From Candidatus Aegiribacteria sp. (GTDB lineage: Bacteria; Fermentibacterota; Fermentibacteria; Fermentibacterales; JCC-6): a stretch of DNA of 49,127 nucleotides. Within the stretch, counting starts at the first letter, position 1; each line of letters starts with the position of its first letter. The notes under the pieces were generated by a model. That model was given only the letters and a program-made list of their open reading frames with translations. It had not been told where the DNA came from and did no database searches. A program made the position numbers and the translations under genes. Of this stretch, positions 44,146 to 49,127 are shown one piece after another. The stretch is taken from assembly GCA_013138965.1 (NCBI GenBank), contig WTBT01000039.1, positions 1 to 49,127 on the forward strand. Direction: 5' to 3'.

Positions 44146-45609
44146 TCAGTGAACTTCCGCTCTGGAAAGGTCCAGTGCACTATCCAGATCAACCCATCGT
44201 CCCGAACTGAGATACAGGTTCATCGCTCTGGCAGCCCTTCTTCCATGACCCATGGCCAGTATGACAGTGGCTGCGCCCAGAACAATATCGCCCCCGGCGA
44301 AAACACCGGGTACCGAAGTCTGACCGGTTATCTCGTTGACTACGATACCGCCCCATCTGGTAACTTCAAGATCGGGAAAGCTGTTGGGCACAAGCGGGTT
44401 GGGGCTGTTCCCGATAGCTACTATCAATGCATCGGTATTCTCGATGAATTCACTTCCCTCGATCGGAACCGGCCGTCTTCTTCCCGATGAGTCGGGCTCA
44501 CCCAGTTCCATCTTTATGACCTCCGCACCCTTAATCCATCCTCTATCGTCGCCTACAAGACGCACAGGATTCTGCAGAAGATGGAATTCAACGCCCTCTT
44601 CCTTCGCATGGTGGATCTCCTCCAGCCTTGCCGGCATCTGTTCCTCGGCCCTCCTGTAAACGATAAGCGATCTTTCAGCTCCCATTCGGAGAGCGGTTCG
44701 AGCGCAGTCCATCGCGACGTTTCCTCCGCCTACAGTAATCACCTTCTTACCTTTTACTATGGGTGTGTCAGCCTCTGGAAAATCGTAGGCCTTCATGAGG
44801 TTCGCCCGGGTGAGGTACTCGTTGGCCGAGAGAACCCCCAGAAGGTTCTCTCCATCGACCCTCATGAACCTTGGAAGACCGGCACCTGTTCCGATAAACA
44901 CCGCATCAAAATCATCAACGATTTTCCTTACCGGTATGGTCTTCCCTATCACATGGTCATACCGGAATTCTACACCTATCTTCTCCAGGTAGTCCACCTC
45001 ACTCTGAACTATTTTCTTGGGCAGCCTGAACTCCGGAATTCCGTAGACCAGAACTCCCCCGGCTTTGTGAAGCGCTTCGAAAACGATCACCTCATGACCG
45101 AACTTGACCAGATCTCCTGCTACGGTAAGGCCGGCAGGACCCGCGCCGATTACCGCGACTCTTCTTCCCGAAGACTTTACCGAAGGAGGCTGTTCGAACT
45201 CTCCCTGTTCCCGGTCCCAGTCGGCGATGAACCGTTCCAGCTTGCCTATCATCACCGATTCGCAGGGATTCTTCCTGACCTTGCCGATAGTGCAGAAGAG
45301 CTGACACTGCTCTTCCTGGGGACAGACCCTTCCGCACATGGCAGGAAGAAGGTTCCTCTCCTTCATCTTCCTGGCAGCGCCCTTGAAGTCGCCATCTTCG
45401 ATGAGCTTAATAAAACCGGGGATATCGATGCCGACAGGGCAGCCTTCAATACAGAAAGCTGTTTTGCACTGAATGCACCTTTTAGCCTCCATCATAGCCA
45501 TTTCGGGAGTGTATCCAAGTGGTACTTCATCGAGGTTACTTACCCGCTCTTTCGGATCCTGTTCGGGCATATCAACGGGCGGGATTTTCATTCTTTCCTT
45601 GGCGTTCAT
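44146..45609 (-). CDS. nfnB: NfnB-like NADPH-binding subunit of electron-bifurcating transhydrogenase
   Basis: A 487-residue GltD/SudA-family protein. N-terminal 4Fe-4S cysteines lie in RCIQCKTAFCIEGCPVGID and CGRVCPQEEQCQ. The FAD site is VIGAGPAGLTVAG (about 153-165), the NADP site VGGGNVAMDCART, then YRRAEEQMPAR. Paired with the NfnA gene (4-base overlap), it forms NfnAB, which couples NADPH, NADH and ferredoxin. A standalone glutamate synthase small subunit is unlikely, as no large subunit is near. Confidence 0.88.
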   Translation of the reverse strand: MNAKERMKIPPVDMPEQDPKERVSNLDEVPLGYTPEMAMMEAKRCIQCKTAFCIEGCPVGIDIPGFIKLIEDGDFKGAARKMKERNLLPAMCGRVCPQEEQCQLFCTIGKVRKNPCESVMIGKLERFIADWDREQGEFEQPPSVKSSGRRVAVIGAGPAGLTVAGDLVKFGHEVIVFEALHKAGGVLVYGIPEFRLPKKIVQSEVDYLEKIGVEFRYDHVIGKTIPVRKIVDDFDAVFIGTGAGLPRFMRVDGENLLGVLSANEYLTRANLMKAYDFPEADTPIVKGKKVITVGGGNVAMDCARTALRMGAERSLIVYRRAEEQMPARLEEIHHAKEEGVEFHLLQNPVRLVGDDRGWIKGAEVIKMELGEPDSSGRRRPVPIEGSEFIENTDALIVAIGNSPNPLVPNSFPDLEVTRWGGIVVNEITGQTSVPGVFAGGDIVLGAATVILAMGHGRRAARAMNLYLSSGRWVDLDSALDLSRAEVH

Positions 45610-46472
45610 CGCGAGCCCCCTTCGGACATACTGTCAAGTCTGCAGCCTGCATGGGAGGAATAGCCTTCAAGCGCATTCTTCTCTTCCGATCTATAGGTAG
45701 CAAGTCGTGCCATGAGTTCATCAAAATCAACCTTGTGCCCATCGAACTCCGGTCCGTCAATACAGGCGAACTTCACTTCATCACCAACGGTTACCCTGCA
45801 ACAACCGCACATACCAGTTCCATCAACCATGATCGGGTTAAGGCTGACAATTGTTGGAATACCAAGCTTCTCTGTCAGGATACAGACGAATTTCATCATG
45901 ATCGGAGGACCCATTGCGATACATTGATCGAATTCTTCACCGTTATCCACGAGATTCCGGATAGCATCGGTTACAAGGCCCTTCTGGCCTTCGGTACCGT
46001 CATCCGTGGTTATTATCAGATCATCGCTTGCTTCTCTCATAAGATCGGCAAGTATGATCAGGTTCGAGGATCTTGCCCCCAGGATGCTGGTGACATGGTT
46101 ACCTGCATCTTTCATTGCTCTTGCCGCAGGATACAGTGGAGCGATACCGATCCCTCCCCCGACACAAAGAACCCTGCCCACTTTCTCAATATGCGTGGGC
46201 TCGCCGAGAGGCCCAGTCAGGGTGGGTATGGAGTCACCCTTCTTCATCTGAGCCATCTGCAGAGTTGTTTTACCAACTGCCTGTATGATAAGGGTAATGC
46301 TTCCCTCTTCAATATCAACATCGGCTATCGTTATTGGAATCCTCTCCCCATTTTCATGGATTCGCACAATAACGAACTGACCGGGTTTTCTGTATCTGGC
46401 TATATCGGATGCCCGAAATCTGTACAGGAAAATATCCGGTCCAAGCTTTTCCTTATGCAGGAGCTGGTACAT
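45606..46472 (-). CDS. nfnA: NfnA-like ferredoxin-NADP reductase subunit
   Basis: A 288-residue FNR-type flavoprotein like PyrK/SudB. FAD-binding domain (1-100, with KPGQFVIVRI), NAD-binding domain with GGGIGIAPLYP (about 104-114), and a 2Fe-2S set in GTGMCGCCRVTV (C228, C230, C231 region) with FACIDGP. It is the NADH and 2Fe-2S half of NfnAB. ATG 46472 has GGAGG upstream. Confidence 0.88.
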   Translation of the reverse strand: MYQLLHKEKLGPDIFLYRFRASDIARYRKPGQFVIVRIHENGERIPITIADVDIEEGSITLIIQAVGKTTLQMAQMKKGDSIPTLTGPLGEPTHIEKVGRVLCVGGGIGIAPLYPAARAMKDAGNHVTSILGARSSNLIILADLMREASDDLIITTDDGTEGQKGLVTDAIRNLVDNGEEFDQCIAMGPPIMMKFVCILTEKLGIPTIVSLNPIMVDGTGMCGCCRVTVGDEVKFACIDGPEFDGHKVDFDELMARLATYRSEEKNALEGYSSHAGCRLDSMSEGGSR

Positions 46473-46750
46473 ATGTGTCCTCCATTAATATTGCTAAGTT
46501 CTATTCATGAAGACAAGTAATCTAATCATTTTGGTGATAATTGACTGCTAATATTAGTTACAGTCACGGCACAATATCCATGCTGAATATCCCGGTCAAG
46601 TAGTTGGTTTTGAAACACTCGATGTCAGTACTTGACGAAGGCTATCAACAATCACTAAACTACTGGTTCTGAGCAACATGTTTTGAATGAAAATATCCAT
46701 ATTTCTTTTCTTGTTCTTTACTCTTTACCCTCGAAGGGAGGGACGGGCAT

Positions 46751-48103
46751 ATGCTCGAAGAACTGTACCAAAAAGTAGTTGAGAAGGATCCGGCACAGCC
46801 TGAATTTCACCAGGCCGTACAGGAAGTCCTTGAATCACTCGAAGTAGTTCTTGAGAAACATCCGGAATACCGCAAGGCCAGAATTCCTGAAAGAATTGTT
46901 GAGCCTGAGCGCGTGATCATGTTCAGAGTTCCCTGGGTTGACGATGATGGGGAAATCCATGTTAACCGCGGTTTCAGGATTGAAATGAACAGTGCCATCG
47001 GACCATACAAGGGCGGCCTCCGCTTTCACCCCTCGGTGAATCTTGGCATCCTCAAGTTCCTGGCCTTCGAGCAGGTTTTCAAAAACGCACTTACAACAAT
47101 CCCTATGGGTGGCGGTAAAGGCGGATCGGACTTTGATCCCAAAGGCAAATCCGACCTCGAAGTTATGCGCTTCTGCCAGAGTTTCATGTCCGAGCTTTTC
47201 CGTCACATCGGACCAAGTACCGATGTACCCGCCGGTGATATCGGTGTTGGCGGAAGAGAGATTGGTTTCCTCTTCGGTCAGTACAAAAAACTGAAAAACG
47301 AGTGGAGCGGTGTTCTCACCGGAAAGGGTCTTCAGTACGGTGGAAGCCTTATTAGACCTGAAGCAACCGGTTACGGCGCTGTATATTTCGGTGAAGAGAT
47401 GCTCAAGACCCGCGGAGACAGTTACAAGGGCAAGATATGCCTTGTTTCTGGCGCAGGAAACGTTGCTCAGTACACCACCGAGAAGATCAACGAACTCGGT
47501 GGCAAGGTGGTCACCCTCTCAGATTCCGGCGGTTACATCTACGATGAAGAGGGGGTTGACGCAGACAAACTTGCCTTCGTCATGGACCTCAAGAACAACC
47601 GCAGAGGCAGGATCAAAGAATACAAAGATAAGTATCCCAATGCCGTTTACACCGCTATTGATCCTGAACTTGATTACAACCCGCTCTGGGATCACAAGGC
47701 CGACTGCGCGTTCCCTAGCGCTACTCAGAACGAGATCAACGCTAAAGATGCGCAGAATCTTATCAACAAGGGTGTCTTCCTCGTTTCAGAGGGAGCCAAC
47801 ATGCCAACAGTTCCCGATGGTGTTAATATCTTCATCGAGAATAAGATTCTCTACGGCCCTGGTAAAGCCGCAAACGCTGGCGGCGTATCAACCTCCGGAC
47901 TTGAAATGGCTCAGAACGCCACATTCTCAAGCTGGAGCCGCAAGGAAGTCGACACAAAACTTCATAACATTATGATCAGCATCCATGCACAGGCAAAAGC
48001 CGCTGCTGAAATGTACGGACAGCCTCACAACTACGTCCTCGGCGCAAATGCAGCCGGTTTCTGCAAGGTTGCGGATGCCATGATAGCTCAGGGTGTTGTG
48101 TAG
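46751..48103 (+). CDS. gdhA: Glutamate dehydrogenase, NADP-specific hexameric type
   Basis: A 450-residue glutamate dehydrogenase of the usual small-hexamer size. Catalytic Lys123 is in PMGGGKGGSDFDP, substrate-site residues in GPYKGGLRFHP, and the Rossmann domain is near VSGAGNVAQY (about 237-246). It makes glutamate from 2-oxoglutarate and ammonia with NADPH. ATG 46751 follows AGGGAGGGACG. A weak promoter TTGACG (46632-46637), TAAACT (46656-46661) may serve it. It is divergent from nfnA, which could supply NADPH. Confidence 0.93.
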   Translation: MLEELYQKVVEKDPAQPEFHQAVQEVLESLEVVLEKHPEYRKARIPERIVEPERVIMFRVPWVDDDGEIHVNRGFRIEMNSAIGPYKGGLRFHPSVNLGILKFLAFEQVFKNALTTIPMGGGKGGSDFDPKGKSDLEVMRFCQSFMSELFRHIGPSTDVPAGDIGVGGREIGFLFGQYKKLKNEWSGVLTGKGLQYGGSLIRPEATGYGAVYFGEEMLKTRGDSYKGKICLVSGAGNVAQYTTEKINELGGKVVTLSDSGGYIYDEEGVDADKLAFVMDLKNNRRGRIKEYKDKYPNAVYTAIDPELDYNPLWDHKADCAFPSATQNEINAKDAQNLINKGVFLVSEGANMPTVPDGVNIFIENKILYGPGKAANAGGVSTSGLEMAQNATFSSWSRKEVDTKLHNIMISIHAQAKAAAEMYGQPHNYVLGANAAGFCKVADAMIAQGVV

Positions 48104-48127
48104 GGTTACTTCGAAATAGCTGATGGG

Positions 48128-48154
48128 AAGACCCCCGGCTGAACCGGGGGTCTT
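48128..48154. terminator. Terminator shared by gdhA and the small minus-strand gene
   Basis: AAGACCCCCGG (48128-48138) pairs with CCGGGGGTCTT (48144-48154), 11-bp perfect stem, 5-base loop, then TTC. It ends gdhA and, on the minus strand, begins 1 base after the stop codon of the 51-residue gene. Confidence 0.88.
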
Positions 48155-48155
48155 T

Positions 48156-48311
48156 TCATGAACAGCACGAAACTGGATTTGCCGTACATCTATCCGTGAA
48201 CCGCAAATGGCAGTGACAAGCTGATTTCCACCATACCATGTACACCTGATTCTGCCTCACTAAGTTCTTCTCAATTAAGTCGCCCTCATCAAGTTTCAAA
48301 TACTCCTTCAT
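48156..48311 (-). CDS. Small protein under a LexA-box-like promoter
   Basis: A 51-residue frame starting MKEYLKLDEGDLIEKNLV and ending NPVSCCS. I recognise no family; it has four cysteines in its C-terminal half and no membrane segment. ATG 48311 has GGGAGG 9 bases upstream. Promoter, ribosome site, frame and terminator line up exactly within 240 bases, which supports a real gene. A longer upstream frame (to 48437) would begin before the promoter. It could also be the 5' remains of a longer SOS gene. Confidence 0.5.
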   Translation of the reverse strand: MKEYLKLDEGDLIEKNLVRQNQVYMVWWKSACHCHLRFTDRCTANPVSCCS

Positions 48312-48365
48312 CTCAAAACCTCCCACTTTAACAGCTTCCGCTAACCCAAGGAAATTCCATGGTTT

Positions 48366-48394
48366 AGTATACATATGTTTACTTATTATGTCAA
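48366..48394 (-). promoter_or_regulatory. Promoter with candidate SOS box
   Basis: On the minus strand TTGACA (48394-48389), 17-base spacer, TATACT (48371-48366). The palindrome GTATACATATGTTTAC (48367-48382) overlaps spacer and -10. It differs by one base from the 16-mer at the lexA and RAYT promoters and is the most symmetric of the three. Confidence 0.7.
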
Positions 48395-48500
48395 GAGAGC
48401 AGCTATTGACTCGGGTAAAAGACCAATACATCTTCAAACGATGAAATTTTAATGAGTTTAGAAGAGTCAGTATAATAATTGTTATGCCAAAAGGAATAAA

Positions 48501-49007
48501 ATGAAAAAAGAACTAGCCTTTCCTGTTGTCTTTTCCCCAGACAATGAACCGTATTTGGGGAGAGAATTACTTTTCCATTTTGACAAAATGATTTCATGTT
48601 GTTTAGAAATGAATTCCGAAGTCGCACCGAAAACACATAATACAAATTTAACTGACCTGCAAAAAATGGCTTGTCAAGTTATTCCTCAATCGATCAGCAT
48701 CGCCTTGTCAATAAGAGAGCTGGTGCGGCAGGGCTACCTGTTTGGAGGTCATGTGTTGATTCGAAGTTTCGTTGAGAGAGTTATGATCTTAATGTACCTT
48801 CATTCGAAACCTGAAAAAATTGAGTTATGGAAGAACGGCTGGAAGCATAAAGAAGCACCAAGCTTAGTGCTCACGCCGGTCAAAGTTTCCAGCCAAACCG
48901 GTCATTGTTTCCAGTCTTCTCGCCGGAGTTATGTTTACAAAATCAACTTCGGTTTTCCAGTCAATAATCTGAGAAAAATTTCTCATTTCAGCGGCACAGT
49001 CCATTAA
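48501..49007 (+). pseudogene. DUF5677-like protein gene interrupted by an IS21-family element
   Basis: Codons 1-122 (to about 48867) look like a DUF5677-type helical protein (SIALSIRELVRQGYLFGGHVLIRSFVERVMILMYL, then LWKNGW..KEAPSL). From 48868 the sequence is IS end, and the frame runs on into it to a stop at 49007. The 3' part of the gene must lie beyond the element. The function of the family is unknown. Confidence 0.65.
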
Positions 49008-49127
49008 TTCTTTTCGTCCTCTTTCTGCTTTTTATTACCATCTTCTCCAATCTCGGAATAAACCTTCCTCATGCTTTCTTTCATGCTTCCGCTTCCAAGT
49101 TCAATCCTGTATGAACTATGAACAATT
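48868..49127 (-). mobile_element. IS21-family element, one end (continues beyond window)
   Basis: The end begins TGCTCACGCCGGTC. It has two near-identical short repeats, CCGGTCAAAGTTTCCAG (48877-48893) and CCGGTCATTGTTTCCAG (48899-48915), the multiple terminal repeats usual in IS21. The IstB gene reads out of the window. The family is judged from the IstB tail and these repeats. Confidence 0.75.
49004..49127 (-). CDS. istB: IstB-like helper ATPase, C-terminus only
   Basis: Forty codons open at the window edge, ending at TAA (49006-49004). The segment VHSSYRIELGSGSMKESMRK matches the C-terminal end of IstB ATPases, which assist the IS21 transposase. The rest lies outside. Confidence 0.7.
   Translation of the reverse strand, partial: IVHSSYRIELGSGSMKESMRKVYSEIGEDGNKKQKEDEKN

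Noticed and set aside
44146..45609. Glutamate synthase small subunit
   Set aside because: No large subunit is nearby, and a four-base overlap with an FNR-type NfnA gene makes NfnB the better call, despite gdhA being next door.
46455..46472. TACATATGT near the nfnA start as another SOS box
   Set aside because: Only the 9-base core matches, the flanks do not follow GTAW/WTAC, and it falls on the start codon without a promoter around it.

Overview
The window looks like a chromosome segment of a strictly anaerobic Gram-negative-type bacterium. Several genes point to an FCB-like envelope: a C25 (gingipain-like) peptidase with a C-terminal sorting/FlgD-like domain, a PorV-type outer-membrane protein, and lipoproteins with clear lipoboxes. 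Its redox metabolism rests on flavin-based electron bifurcation. This combination reminds me of uncultured phyla such as Fermentibacterota, but that is a low-confidence guess from gene content only.

Layout. (1) 1-8130 lies between two inverted copies of a structured MITE-like repeat. It holds a YoeB/YefM-type toxin-antitoxin pair with a consensus promoter and operator, a decayed IS91-family transposase, a secreted C25 peptidase, a DUF89 protein with two HAD phosphatases, and a DUF4097 lipoprotein. (2) 8136-15513 carries lexA with its own operator, a B12-binding radical SAM protein, a repeat protein, a ComEA-ComEC-like fusion, a pair of sugar-type ABC permeases, a PorV-like protein and two small exported proteins. 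(3) 15550-24730 is a compact redox operon: hydrogenase maturation protease, HdrC, HdrB, HdrA, MvhD, a FrdB-like FeS protein, a FrdA-like flavoprotein, MvhG, MvhA. It reads as an H2-oxidising, electron-bifurcating complex with a fumarate reductase-like module built in. (4) An initiator tRNA gene follows. Its 3' end is repeated 5.2 kb downstream, bounding a probable island with a Fic protein, an oxidoreductase, a C39-peptidase-like protein and an HTH-MNT/HEPN toxin-antitoxin pair. (5) 30381-36954 has a NatAB-type ABC exporter, a REP-associated tyrosine transposase (RAYT) with scattered REP-like repeats, a Ste24 protease, a truncated EamA fragment, a MATE exporter and a second IS91-family remnant. 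(6) 36955-46472 on the minus strand encodes NfnA, NfnB, a response regulator with AsnC-like domains, NuoE, NuoF and a 1221-residue NuoG/GltD fusion: two different bifurcating transhydrogenase-type modules side by side. (7) 46751-49127 has NADP-type glutamate dehydrogenase, a small gene, and a DUF5677-like gene cut by an IS21-family element that runs off the window.

How the parts fit. The Hdr/Mvh/Frd-like complex, NfnAB and the NuoEFG/GltD complex would interconvert H2, ferredoxin, NADH and NADPH, and glutamate dehydrogenase next door would draw on NADPH. A regulatory thread also runs through the window. A 16-bp palindrome, consensus GTAWACATATGTWTAC, sits in the promoters of lexA, of the RAYT transposase and of a 51-codon minus-strand gene at 48.2 kb. 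I read it as this organism's SOS box.
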